From Mesocentrotus franciscanus (taxonomy: Eukaryota; Echinodermata; Echinoidea; Camarodonta; Strongylocentrotidae), in contig CP137672.1 in the NCBI GenBank assembly GCA_037976565.1, positions 38,290,672-38,354,671 of the forward strand: a stretch of 64,000 nt of DNA, written 5' to 3'. The position numbers and the translations under genes are program-made. Shown in pieces: positions 23,701 to 34,332 of this stretch. A model generated the notes under the pieces. The model searched no databases, had not been told where the DNA came from, and saw nothing but the letters and a program-made list of their open reading frames with translations. Positions within the stretch are counted from its first letter, which is position 1, and each line of letters starts with the position of its first letter.

Positions 23701-26700
23701 GTTCAAACTCTATTTTTAATGTGTTTAAATCCATTCTTCTAATGCTATCCTTAAAGTCCTGCTTCAAAAACTTAATTAAATTTTCATTTCTAGACAAATT
23801 AAGGGTTTTACATGATAAGTCCAAAATCATTCAATGCCTTTTTGGTAGACAATAAATAATGCTCAAAAGGCAAAATATTTGTTCTGGCTCTTAAACAATA
23901 GGATTGTATTTGTATTTGTGAAGGTATGACTCGCTAAACTTTGAAGACTATTACCTTAGTAGCTGGTCCACACACAGCATCTAGGCATGTTTTAATGTTG
24001 GGATAAGCACAACAGTTACAAGACTCTGCCAATGCTATCCAACAGTCACAACATTGTAGACTTCCATCTTCTCGACCACAGGGGGCACACTCCACACAAA
24101 TACCTCTGGCCTACATGTGATAAAAAGAGTTGAATACAACTTCAATTAGAGTACATACTACATAATAGGAGTTAAAATGTAAATATACAATTCTATGAAA
24201 AGAAGGATTATATGAGAAAGCTTTATCCTATTATTTTTTTTGTTGAAAATAATTCATATTCATAAATAGGAAAAATTTGTATGAGAACTTATGCCATGGT
24301 CATAACTGGCCGTGCACCTCTTTGCCCTTGGTCTACAATGGATTTCACAGAAAATCCCTGAATCTGACACAGATTGCATGTTTTTTTTTTCAAGGCACAC
24401 AGGCATGCATCCTAGCCCCTGCAGGAGGCTATTGGACATGTCCCACATTACCTGGGTGTTGCCACATATTTTGATGAATGCAAATGACACGTGCAGCCAT
24501 TGCACTTGGTGCAAGCATATGACACTGGTGTTTTGCTGTGGTCTCCAGTATCATACACAGCCATGGGAGCTGTAACACATCATAGGGAGGCGAGTTGGCT
24601 CAGTCGGTAAAGCGTCTGCATGCATGTCGACCAAAGATCTTGGGTTCGAATCCCACCCAGGCGGATGACTGAAGCCTGCGTTGTGTGTTAACATGCCCCT
24701 CCCCTTGTTTCATACATGTTTGCCATACATGTTTCATGTTAAGTGGAAAACACTCCGTCCCTCGGATAGGACGTTAAATGGAGGCCCGTGTAGAGGAGAG
24801 TCACCACCTTTGCACGTTAAGAACCCACTGCACTATTCGTATAAGAGTAGGGGGAAACCCCGGTGTAGTGGTCCACCTGCACACCCCAGTATACCAGTAT
24901 ACCCAGTTGGATCTTGTGGAAGATTAGCCCTGTGCTAAACAAGTTATCCAATAAATTCTACTACTACTAAAGGCATTTGCAAGGCACCTGCAAGGGTTGT
25001 TGATTCACCTCAAGGGTTCTTGCAGGTAAGAGCTAGGGGGTACACGCGTGAGGACTATGCAAAATGCCAAGAGGCGTGATAAGAATAATGTGCAAATCGC
25101 ACAAATTAGTCTACGACCTGACAACAGTCGCGGACTTGCATGTGCAAGAAGCTGAAGTTGCATGGTGAGTCATGACCACAGCATTGGAGCGTAAAAGGAA
25201 AATAAATCAGCTGATAATTAATTATTAAAAAACAAAAAACAAACAACAGAAACTTTACAATTTTTTCCCCACTGCTGATAAAGAAATCAAATCTTTGTAG
25301 TTGTACTGTGCCAATATACTGTACATTCAATACTGGTACCCCTCATTCAGAATGAGTGTGATGTAATGGATTGTAATGCACAAGCACAATCAGCACATGC
25401 ATGTGTAACTTTCTGGTTGAATATATATGCAAATACTATTATAAGCCAAATATAAACTGTTAAGAAAAGATTAAATACTCACAACCAAGAACTGTCTGAT
25501 AACAAGGATAAGGACTATGACTAAAATGTAGCTCCCTACAGCAATGACAACGATGACTGGAATGGGTAGGGCAAGTTCATTAGCTGGTGTCTCTTCCACT
25601 GACTGTAAAATTAGGTTTTATTTAAGGAAGAAAATATATGAGTAAGTATAATATATGTAATTATCCTCCTGTTAAAATTAATATACATGCATACAAAGGA
25701 CAATTATGTTATACAAAAGAAAAATGTGCAATACTAATTAATATACATGCATACAAAGGACAATTATATTATACAAAAGAAAAATGTGCAATACTATACT
25801 AGATAATACTGAGTTGGTCAGGGTCATGGATTTGTTGAATTATTTCTTGGTATAGTACATATAGAGCATGGTCTTTTTAAAGACCAACTTGATAATCAGC
25901 TACATGTATTTTTGGCAACATTGCTCAATATACAACTAATCAATCACATTTGCAGGGTGATGGCAATGCCTAATTTTAGAATCCATTGAGGGCTACATCT
26001 TTATTTCAAAATGCGCACAAAGCTTGCTTGAAGAGTAGCAGTTAAAATGTTATCATAAGTATATAAATCTGCATCAATTACAAAATAAGTAGGCTATTAG
26101 ACTAAATGAATAACACTAAATGAATAATATAGACTAAATGGTCATTAGACAAACCAAGAAAATGACCAAACGATTATCAGACCAATCAGGCATCTGACAC
26201 AATGATAATTAGACTAATTGGTCAATGGACGAATCGGTGAGTAGACGTGATGGTAATTAGACAAAGTGATGATTGGACCAAGAAGATATTGGACGAAATT
26301 GGTTTAAACCGAAATAGCTAATAGACCAAATTGATGGTGAACAAAATGTTTATAGACTAATTGGTCATGGGACAAAGTGATTATTGGACAAAATGCCGAC
26401 AAACAAAATGATGTTAGACGAAACGATGTTGGACAAGATGACAATTGGGCAAAATGGCATTGGACCAAATGCAATTTACCTGGCCATTTACAGGTTAAAA
26501 AGTAAAGTCCAGTAATGTGTTAAATGACCATACACACTACTATGAAATATGCTTGTACTCCTTCATAGCTGTCACTATTATAATTGGCTTCAATATGTTT
26601 TGTGTGTATTTAGTGGGACTCGGTCTAGGGTAGATCATACATGAGAGTACACAAATTCTTTAAAAATTAAATTTTCAAATTCAGAACCCCAAATTTGGAG

Positions 26701-27596
26701 CAGAGTAAGAGTGAAGAGTCCCTGAATTAAATCATCTAGCAAAACTTGTAGATCATATCCCGCTTACATTGATTTTTGTGTTCATTTGCACAGCAGTAAA
26801 TGTCGGCATCATCCCACATAGGTTGGTCCAATAAGTAGGTAGTGTATAACTTGAATTTTGCAGGAAATTACTAGAAAAAATGATTATGCCCTGATACATT
26901 CATATTATTAATGCCAAAGTTCAATTCATCATCTTTCTTGGATGAAAAAAGTAGTTTGCACACAAAAGAAATATATACAATATAATTCTGTTTAAGTACA
27001 ATGCTACAATGCAAAGAAACAATACAAAAGATAAAGACACAAAGCAAAGATGAGTGATATTTCATGAGATATATGAGTGCATAGATCTTATTAGCTCCAA
27101 TATCCTTTGATGTGACTGCCTTGTCTGTATTAAGGTCTAAGACATAAGTGCATGGAGTGAGTGTAAGGAATGCAAGGAGGGTAAAGATGAGGTGCGAAAA
27201 AGGGTACTGGTATCCAATGAGAGTTTTCTCGCATGCAGGTCACTTAAGGTGCTACACTTTGTCATTAAACAAACCATTTTGAATTGAATTGAAAATAGGA
27301 AATCAAAGCGAAGTGAGGTGCATTGCATGACTATTCACTGTCTTGATGAATAGATCCGAGTTTGATGATCCTAGATAGGCTGTATCATCACAAAAATGGT
27401 ACCACAGCTATTGCTAATTGCAAACTACATGTAGTTCTGCTCATTTAATTTGATTTTACTGGAGAAAGTTGGATTTTCTTTTTTAAGAAACAGATTACAA
27501 AGTTATCTATACTCACATCAGCCATTGCTTTTATCTTTAATCGAAGAGTTGTTTTCCTTCCATCCTTGATGAATAATTTGTATTCAGATGATGCAT
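20699..27596 (-). CDS. Small single-pass membrane protein with cysteine-rich MDFI-like tail (5 exons)
   Basis: Joined exons 27596-27517, 25602-25483, 24110-23955, 22170-22099 and 20782-20699 stay in frame, all with GT..AG borders at phase 0. From the ATG at 27525 the protein is about 146 residues: MAD, a short acidic lead, a membrane segment (about residues 15-38, LPIPVIVVIAVGSYILVIVL), then about 100 residues with roughly 24 cysteines in CxC, CC and CxxC pairs. The end (CAGMDCACQAPECESIDCLC) resembles the cysteine pattern of the MDFI/MDFIC domain, whose members bind transcription factors or, for MDFIC, regulate PIEZO channels. That assignment is tentative. The frame is also open upstream of the chosen ATG back to the acceptor at 27596, so a longer, ectodomain-bearing form with unseen 5' exons is possible. 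The start is the weakest part of the model. Confidence 0.75.
20783..22098 (-). other. Intron of the Cys-rich membrane-protein gene
   Basis: 1.3 kb, AT-rich. No repeat family or RNA gene recognised. Confidence 0.7.
22099..22170 (-). CDS. Cys-rich membrane protein, cysteine exon 2
   Basis: 24 codons with 7 cysteines (KCSVQKCLTCQACMQCC ... GCE). Acceptor gtctgaccag and donor GAG|gtaaga, phase 0. A long GA-rich run lies just upstream in the intron. Confidence 0.82.
22213..22345 (+). repeat. GA-rich low-complexity repeat in an intron
   Basis: About 130 bp of gagaga with aaag interruptions. It lies 43 bp beyond the acceptor of cysteine exon 2. On the gene's own strand it is a long CT tract upstream of that exon and may act as a polypyrimidine reservoir. 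Weaker purine-rich sequence continues to about 22740. Confidence 0.9.
22746..23954 (-). other. Intron of the Cys-rich membrane-protein gene
   Basis: AT-rich, no further element recognised. Confidence 0.6.
23955..24110 (-). CDS. Cys-rich membrane protein, cysteine exon 1
   Basis: 52 codons with 11 cysteines: ICVECAPCG, LQCCDCWIALAESCNCC, KTCLDAVCG. Acceptor catgtag and donor AAG|gtaat, phase 0. It follows the membrane exon directly. Confidence 0.82.
24587..24968 (+). mobile_element. tRNA-derived SINE
   Basis: The head shows RNA polymerase III boxes: box A 'tggctcagtcggtaaagcg' and box B 'gggttcgaatccc'. The body contains 'ccctcggataggacgttaaa' and 'gagagtcaccacctttgcac', and the end is an (aat/cta) tail at about 24947-24968. 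Two diverged copies of the same family lie at 52663-53180. It is inserted in an intron of the Cys-rich gene, in antisense orientation. Confidence 0.85.
24969..25482 (-). other. Intron remainder of the Cys-rich gene
   Basis: No gene, RNA or repeat recognised between the SINE and the membrane exon. Confidence 0.55.
25483..25602 (-). CDS. Cys-rich membrane protein, transmembrane exon
   Basis: 40 codons, acceptor attttacag and donor GTT|gtgagt, phase 0 on both sides. Codes SVEETPANELA, then an uninterrupted hydrophobic stretch of about 24 residues, then RQFLV. The positive residue after the stretch and the acidic residues before it suggest that the C-terminal tail is cytoplasmic (inference). Confidence 0.8.
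25677..25796 (+). repeat. 60-bp direct tandem duplication
   Basis: The segment beginning 'atatacatgcatacaaagga' at 25681 is repeated from 25741 with about one difference (tatgtt versus tatatt). It is intronic and recent. Confidence 0.95.
26095..26475 (+). repeat. Degenerate ~20-bp repeat (gacaaaatgataattag type)
   Basis: About 18 diverged copies built on 'gac(c)aaa(t)tgatnattag', varying in both length and sequence. It is intronic and shows no coding capacity. Confidence 0.7.
27262..27297 (+). mobile_element. Possible LINE 3' tail (gaattgaattg)
   Basis: 'cattaaacaaaccattttga' followed by attgaattga resembles the LINE tails elsewhere in the window. Only the tail is recognisable. Confidence 0.3.
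27517..27596 (-). CDS. Cys-rich membrane protein, 5'-most exon seen
   Basis: Acceptor tttgaatag before 27596 and donor GAT|gtgagt at 27517/27516. ATG at 27525-27523 has G at -3 and G at +4 and codes MAD. The same frame upstream reads SSEYKLFIKDGRKTTLRLKI with no stop. The exon may therefore be internal rather than the start. Confidence 0.6.
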
Positions 27597-28108
27597 CTAT
27601 TCAAAGAGGTTTAAAGGAGATGCTTCCTCTAGATATGAACAGAGGAAGAACAATTTCAGTCTAATTAAAGTTAAAGATAATAAAATGAAAGAGACCAAAA
27701 TGCAAGGTAAAAATAGCCACTTAACTGTATAACGACTTTATACTCTTTAAATAAATAAATAAAATTAAAGGAACAAATTTTTAACTACCTTTTCAGTTTT
27801 TCTTGGTAAACAATTAAAAAGAATAACAAAATGAACTTGCATGGAATTAACACTTCATAATATAATTCACGTGTGGTCTTGGAATTCTATATCAGAATTA
27901 AATGTGCGCATGATGTAAACTGAAAAACAAGCATTTCAAATAATTGAATGGGAGGTCAATGAACCCACAGCAGCAAGGCCATATCATTTCATGCAAAAGT
28001 TTGTGGGCATTCTATTGAATGTGTGTTAATTTCAAATCATATTTTTCTATGGGATGTCCAAGTTTAGACTTTCAAAAGTTTCCAGAAACCAGCCATAGCC
28101 GTAGCCCT

Positions 28109-29231
28109 GGGGCGGCATTCTTAACCCTGTGTTAATCTCTAATATTGTTGTATCTTTGAAGATAAGATAAAGTTGGTATTCTGAGAATTGCTGTAACTTT
28201 TGTTGTATCTTTTCTCTCATCTCTTTGGCCGCTCCTGCGCTCAAAATTTTGTGCGCTTGTAATTGTGCGTATCATTAATAAAATGGCGCTTAATCCTCAT
28301 TTGCATATGCGCACGAGAGATAATATAAAAAAGATAATTGGTATTCTGAATATTGTTGTATATTTTATCTTATCTTGCATGGTATTTACAACAATATTTA
28401 CAATAGGTAGGGGGTTGTGATCTTCCTTGCCCAGAACCAATTTCGTACGTGCCAATAGACGAGTTAGAAGAAGATTGTGTGTTGACCGGAGACATCACAG
28501 AACTTTCTAAGAAATTACATGCTAGGATATGACGATTTTAATGCTCTCATCTCTGTGATGTTTCTTCACAATTAAGTGAAAGCTTCACTGTCTTCATGAT
28601 CCACATGCCACAGCGCATATGATGATGCGCGTAATAAGCGCTCTACAGGCGCGTAGCCAGGGGGGCGGTCAAACGTCAAAGCTTTGAAATGTCAAAGCTT
28701 TTGCGCTTTGCGCGGGAGGGGGGAAACTGAATTCAGATAAGGATTAAGAGTCGAGGACGGTACAACGAATCGTCATCTTTCTCTAATATTTGACAAAACG
28801 TCAAAGCTTCCGTGCTTTGCGCGGGAGTCCCTGCACCCACCCACCTAGGGAGCGCGCTCTGTAAGTGATTCGCACGCTTTGCGTGCTCACTACCGCCCCC
28901 CCTAAAATTAAATCCTAGCTACGCGCTTGGCGCTCTATTAACTAATTACGCCCAAGATTAGTATGTGCTGGGCGTATCTTCAGATATGGCATAAAGTATT
29001 CCCATTGGTTGACCTACTTATCATGCATATATTAAATAGGTCTTGATTGGTAGGGTCCATAAAAATGGGCGTGTCAAAGATAAGATAGAGGCGGTCCTTC
29101 AAGAGATAATACAGGGATAAAATGATTTTCAGAATACCAACTTACAACAATATTAGCGCTGTATTATCTAGAGCTGGAAGATATAACAAAAGATAACACA
29201 AAACTTACAACAATTTTCAGAATACCGCCCC
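28109..29231. mobile_element. TIR DNA element with subterminal gataagata repeats; host of a nested hAT copy
   Basis: Inverted ends: ggggcggcattct at 28109 and agaataccgcccc ending at 29231. Subterminal blocks ('gttggtattctga', 'ttgttgtatcttt') are repeated on the left and mirrored on the right ('cagaataccaacttacaaca', 'agatataacaaaagataac'). No transposase. A 284-bp hAT-type element is inserted within it (28646-28929), so this element is the older of the two. Confidence 0.75.
28646..28929. mobile_element. hAT-type non-autonomous transposon, copy 2 (reverse, nested)
   Basis: Ends are CAGGCGCGTAGC and, reversed, CAAGCGCGTAGC. The 8-bp duplication GCGCTCTA flanks it exactly (28638-28645 and 28930-28937). 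The interior matches the family at 7912-8624 in reverse, including 'ggtacaacgaatcgtc' and the 'gattcgcacgctttgcgtgc' block. Confidence 0.9.
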
Positions 29232-30470
29232 TGCCCTGGGGGTCTTATCATTAAAGGGATTGGGTATCTTTGTCTCAGATACTAAACAAATTCCTGGATT
29301 TAGCTCATGCTGCAATCATAATTATAAACCTTTAGGTCTGTCAGGAATTATCAAGATATTTATGATTGGAATCGAAATAAAAAAAGTTTTCCCCCAACGG
29401 TTTTTATTACACTACAGTCTATTGGGGAAAACGAGAATGGTAAATCTCAAAGATTTTTTACTTTTTTGAGGCACTTCATGATCACTTTGAAGTGCAATTT
29501 TTTTAGGGCTTCAATGTTACACCGTATCACAGACGCTGATACCACGTAGGGCCATGCATCTCAGATTTGGCATTGTTAAACAAAGCCTTTAAACCAACTC
29601 CATTACAGTCATATCTATGTCCGCGACTTAACGAGATGTCAGGAAGCGGATAACCTGTTTCACAAGACCATGATAAGCGACAAATTCATGATTTCGATAC
29701 TACACGTATTGGCTAAAAAATATAGTCTTTTTCACGATCCATCAGATTTTATCCTGAATTTACCAAAGGAGATAATAAGGCTCTATTTCACTCAAAATGT
29801 ATGAAATAGTAAAAATCTAAGAGCACAAATGATACAAACATCCAATATGCATGAAAAAATGTATTTATAGTAATACCATCGAAGAATTCATAATTGATGA
29901 AACTGAAGGTCACTTTGGCGACAAGCGAATCAAAAGTTGCAAGTAAGAGGGTACCATAGCATGATAGCTAAGAATCAATGAAAATAAATATTTTATGACC
30001 CAAAGTTTAAACATTTATTATTTAATTTATCAAATAATTATGTTAACTTATATGATTTGTATCAAACTTATGCTTGAAAATGGAAAATATCTAGAGAAAT
30101 ACCTACACGAAAATTGTCATAATTTTCATTGGACATTGGTCTGTAATTACAGACTGTTCGACCTTCTGTGACTTTTCTAGGTTACAAAACATCGTTAGAC
30201 CGATGTAATGTATGTAGATCTACAGGTAATGTTTATGTTATTTACTTGTTAGGCATTAAAACCTTATTAGGCCTAATATTATAGGAACAGTCTGTATGCT
30301 TGTAGTAATGTAGTTGTATAATGATTTTATATTAACACCAATATGAACTGATCAGTCAAATGAGAGCTTGAAGTTGAAGATCAAGAAATAACTTTTCACA
30401 TAAATTTTCAGTTTTCAGTTTTTCGCTGCCCAAAAAGGCCATGACCAGAAACTCCAAGTGCATACATACA
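29232..30470. other. Non-coding AT-rich DNA, no gene seen
   Basis: No element termini, RNA genes or coding exons recognised. Confidence 0.45.
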
Positions 30471-30630
30471 TGTAGACCGAAAGCTTCAGTCTCTGATATC
30501 GACGGTTGTTCCGCCGAGATTGCATCTGGCTCCTCTGACCGCCTCTATACATGGAGAATGTCAACAAATGTCACTTTTATTAAAGAATGACCCATACCAG
30601 ACGGTTATTTCTGTCTAACATACATGGAAT
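30470..30630. repeat. Interspersed repeat shared in reverse with 49.96-50.85 kb
   Basis: 30475-30560 is the reverse complement of about 50755-50850 (ccgaaagcttcagtctctga...). 30550-30625 is the reverse complement of about 49965-50035 (gacagaaataaccgtctggt). In the second copy the two halves are separated by about 0.7 kb. Confidence 0.75.
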
Positions 30631-30697
30631 TATGTATGCTCATTCAATGATCTTGTACGGTAGTTGTAGTTTTATGACAGTTTTGAGAAACGACCCC

Positions 30698-32632
30698 CTG
30701 GGGCCCGTTTCTCGAAACCAACGACAAGACAGTCATAAATTTATCCGCCAACTACGGAGATGTCTCTGATCTTCCTAAACCATTTCACGAATAGCTTACT
30801 AGCTAGACATCTCGTGAAATCGATACTATCGGTGACAAGAGGAGCCAAGACATAGTCTTAGTCGCAATTCCACCGGATTTTAAAAAAAGTAATTTTAGGA
30901 AAACTGCAATTATTTAAATAAATTATGACTAAAACAGATTGAAAATGGTACCAGGGAATAAGAGATGCAATATACTTCAAAATTTGAGTGGATTATACCA
31001 TAGAATTACTTGTAAAATATAGTTGTGAGTATTTCATTTCATGACTGGTGAATCAGTTTTGTTTTTTAAATGGGTCCCCGGATATTTTCATTTGATAGTT
31101 TATAAAAATACACCCTTATATTATTCTTAGTAAAAATACGATGTTATGAAAGTTTTGTCCAATGTTTTAGGCGTCGGCACAATATTGAAATGACAAAACT
31201 TCAACATTCCAAACGTTAAAACACATGTTTCAAACTATTCAGTTTACACATTTGAAGATAGAATTTCTCTCAAAATTAATATGGGTCTGAAAACTAGAGA
31301 ATACACTTCCGACTATAGCTTGCCTGCCGTGGCAGATTACCCATCCCTTCGAGGATTTTTCAATGTGAAAATAAACGTGTATAATCAGTTTAGTTAAGTA
31401 CAAAAAGCCTTAGATATAAACATGGCATATTTTCATAAGACTTTCAAATAGGGTGTCTGATCGCGCACCCGATGTTGTGTGCTAAAATCCTTCCCATAGA
31501 GATTGCACGCAGCCCTATGCAGTCTATGTGCATTACGCGATCATGCAAAATTGGTCAAAGTTTTTTTTTTTTGAAGTTCAAACCTTTATTCTTTGTGATC
31601 CTGAAGGTGATACTCAATAAATGAGGTGTCATATGAAAGAGCAGATTAATTCCAATATTTCCAGAGGGGCGTCATCTCGAAATTCTAAAAATATCTTGGT
31701 CAAAACAGCTATTTAAACATTGTTTCCTGGCTAACTCCGAAATTTGCCACTTATGAGATATGACGCCCTGGCGATTAGTAGTCCCAGTCGTAAGGAAAAT
31801 ATCCCTACGCTTATTTTTTCGCTAGCCCCAGGGATCACAAACAATTACAGTTTGAAAATACCCTTCCCCACATTTTTCGGATCAGCTAAGTAGGGAGGCG
31901 TGAGCTCGCGCCGGCCGAACCCATGGTGATAGCGCGTAAAATCTGCACATGAATATGCATCGGGCCGCGTGTCTACAAACCCGGAAGCGGGTGCCCATTG
32001 AAGACAATGGATTGCCGATCGCGCATCAATTAAGCAACACGCGTACGCTTGCACGTGTATGTGTACGCTTGCATATTGCGCAATTCAGCTGTTGTGCTAA
32101 ATTTAGCAAAACAACATAACTCTGCGTGTACGTCTTTTCGTCGATTCTTAAAAAAATGGATGAATATTATAGGGAATTGAAGGGGCTGTAACTTTTGATA
32201 GAAACATCGGTGAGTCTTGAAATTTGAAATGTATTATTCTGAGTGAATAATTTTTTCAATTATCCAACCAAAATGGTGAAAAACGATCCAAAAGGGAAAA
32301 TTGAAAAATTGTTCAGACACCCTATTTCAAATATAAAAAATGATAAAAAGTGAATGTGTAGAAAGATCATAGCTGGAGGATTTCTTGTCCTTTTTGCCAG
32401 CCATAGTCTACCCAATAAATGACATGTGATGGCGCTGCCCATCGACTAAAAAGTTATGACAGAGATATGACGGTGTCGGAGGCGTCATAACTACTTAGTC
32501 AGGATGTTGTCCTTGATCTTGGCAGAGAGGGCTTCGTGAAACACGTAGCGGACAAGTAGCTAACTAACACTGATTTGGTGAAGAAGTTAGAGTACTTATA
32601 GACTTATGACGGTTTCGAGAAACGGGCCCCAG
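30698..32632. mobile_element. 1.9-kb DNA element with TIR ctggggcccgtttctcgaaa
   Basis: The left end ctggggcccgtttctcgaaa (30698) is mirrored by tttcgagaaacgggccccag ending at 32632. A 'gtcataa' block lies just inside both ends. No transposase ORF. A partial mirror image (ttttatgacagttttgagaa, 30670-30690) directly outside the left end suggests a neighbouring relative. Confidence 0.75.
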
Positions 32633-32771
32633 GGCTGCATCTCACGAAACCGTCATAAGTACAAGTTCAGCGATATCCCATTGAAACGCGTGTTAAACTT
32701 AATAATAATACATGCAGTTCAATGTGATGTCGCTGAACTTGTAGATATGACGGTTTCGTGAGACGCAGCCC
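32632..32771. mobile_element. 140-bp hairpin MITE
   Basis: Arms of about 45 bp: ggctgcatctcacgaaaccg...tacaagttcagcga faces tcgctgaacttgta...cggtttcgtgagacgcagcc. They can fold into an almost complete stem with a loop of about 45 bp. It abuts the right end of the 1.9-kb element. Confidence 0.85.
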
Positions 32772-33647
32772 AGGGGCCAGGCCCAGGTCTATTCAAGTCA
32801 GTGATCTATTCTAAGCGGTGTGACCAATGCTCACGGGAGCTTCGCCTCCGCCCGCCTGCGCCAGAGCCTGCCTGACCAGGCCAAGTGAAAAGAGCTGGAG
32901 CGGTCAAATTGAATCTTCTTCTTCAAGTTCAACTTCAAGCTTAAGTTCAGTTGCAATAGGCCTAGGCCTACAGACTTACACAGCTACAGATACACTGACT
33001 GTTACTAGTGACTGTGTTACAGGCGCTAGGCGAATCCGAGCCGACTCGGCCTCGCTGTAAAAACGGTCCCCTAAGGCCTAACCCTAAACCTGCAAAAAAT
33101 GACCGTTTTACAGCGAGGCCGAGTTCGCCCGTAGGCCGAGTTAGCCAGACTCCGTTACAGGCCATAGTGCAGTGCAGTGCAGTGTATGCAGGTGCGACGT
33201 GCAGGTGTATTGTCGTACTTTTGATACAATGAATTACAACTGACACAGCGGCGCATGCATGCAGTGGATTGCAATTGCATGAGCATGAAAATCAGAAAAG
33301 ATAATTTTAAAATTACAAGGAATGCTAGAATAAATATCTACTAACCGAATAAGGAGGTTTGAGACGTCGACACTGACCTAAAAGCCTATGTTATGTAACT
33401 TAAGTGTTTGGTCATGAGTCTTGTCACTTCAGCTCCAGCTCCAGATCATACTCAGCTCGATCTGCGGCCATAACAACAGGGACGCTCTTTATTATGTACA
33501 TGAACCTTAATAGCAAGACAATGTGCTCTGACTAGCTACCGTAGTACCGTACCGTATACGTACGTATACAGTTCGCTCGATCGGCAAGCTAAGCGGATCG
33601 GAGATTGCATGCTAGTAGTAGATCTAGTACGGTACTACGGGAGCCAG
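32772..33647. other. Moderately GC-rich unique DNA before the gap
   Basis: CpG is more frequent than in the flanks. It contains a 25-bp inverted repeat (actcggcctcgctgtaaaa at 33045 facing ttttacagcgaggccgagt ending near 33124). It could hold a 5' exon or promoter for the minus-strand Cys-rich gene, but no exon can be shown. Confidence 0.35.
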
Positions 33648-34147
33648 NNNNNNNNNNNNNNNNNNNNNNNNNNNNNNNNNNNNNNNNNNNNNNNNNNNNN
33701 NNNNNNNNNNNNNNNNNNNNNNNNNNNNNNNNNNNNNNNNNNNNNNNNNNNNNNNNNNNNNNNNNNNNNNNNNNNNNNNNNNNNNNNNNNNNNNNNNNNN
33801 NNNNNNNNNNNNNNNNNNNNNNNNNNNNNNNNNNNNNNNNNNNNNNNNNNNNNNNNNNNNNNNNNNNNNNNNNNNNNNNNNNNNNNNNNNNNNNNNNNNN
33901 NNNNNNNNNNNNNNNNNNNNNNNNNNNNNNNNNNNNNNNNNNNNNNNNNNNNNNNNNNNNNNNNNNNNNNNNNNNNNNNNNNNNNNNNNNNNNNNNNNNN
34001 NNNNNNNNNNNNNNNNNNNNNNNNNNNNNNNNNNNNNNNNNNNNNNNNNNNNNNNNNNNNNNNNNNNNNNNNNNNNNNNNNNNNNNNNNNNNNNNNNNNN
34101 NNNNNNNNNNNNNNNNNNNNNNNNNNNNNNNNNNNNNNNNNNNNNNN
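33648..34147. other. Assembly gap (500 N)
   Basis: Exactly 500 N. It begins next to the palindrome at 34148-34332, a structure that commonly breaks assemblies. Confidence 0.99.
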
Positions 34148-34332
34148 GCCAGACGGTCGATTTGTTATATGGAGCTATGCGATCTTTACATCTGTGGACA
34201 TGAAAATTGGTTTCCCTTCCAGCTAGGTTGACCCCCCCTGGCTCGCGTCTATAGTACAACCTAGCTGGAAAGGAAACCAATTTTCATGTACACAGATGTA
34301 AAGATCGCATATAACAAATCGACCGTCTGGCA
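34148..34332. repeat. Palindrome at the gap edge (about 75-bp arms)
   Basis: gccagacggtcgatttgtta... (34148-34228) is the reverse complement of 34257-34332, with a spacer of about 28 bp. The same terminal sequence occurs a third time at 39642-39715. Confidence 0.9.

Noticed and set aside
24588..24665. Functional tRNA gene
   Set aside because: The A and B boxes are good, but the acceptor stem does not pair and the sequence continues into a SINE body with a tail.
28047..28244. 65-codon minus-strand ORF (MSAGAAKEMREKIQQ...)
   Set aside because: It covers the TIR and subterminal repeats of the 28.1-29.2 kb element. No motif.
33061..33092. Telomere-like ccctaa motifs
   Set aside because: Only two imperfect units lie in the loop of a short inverted repeat.
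33605..34280. ORFs across 33648-34147
   Set aside because: They are almost entirely N from the second gap.
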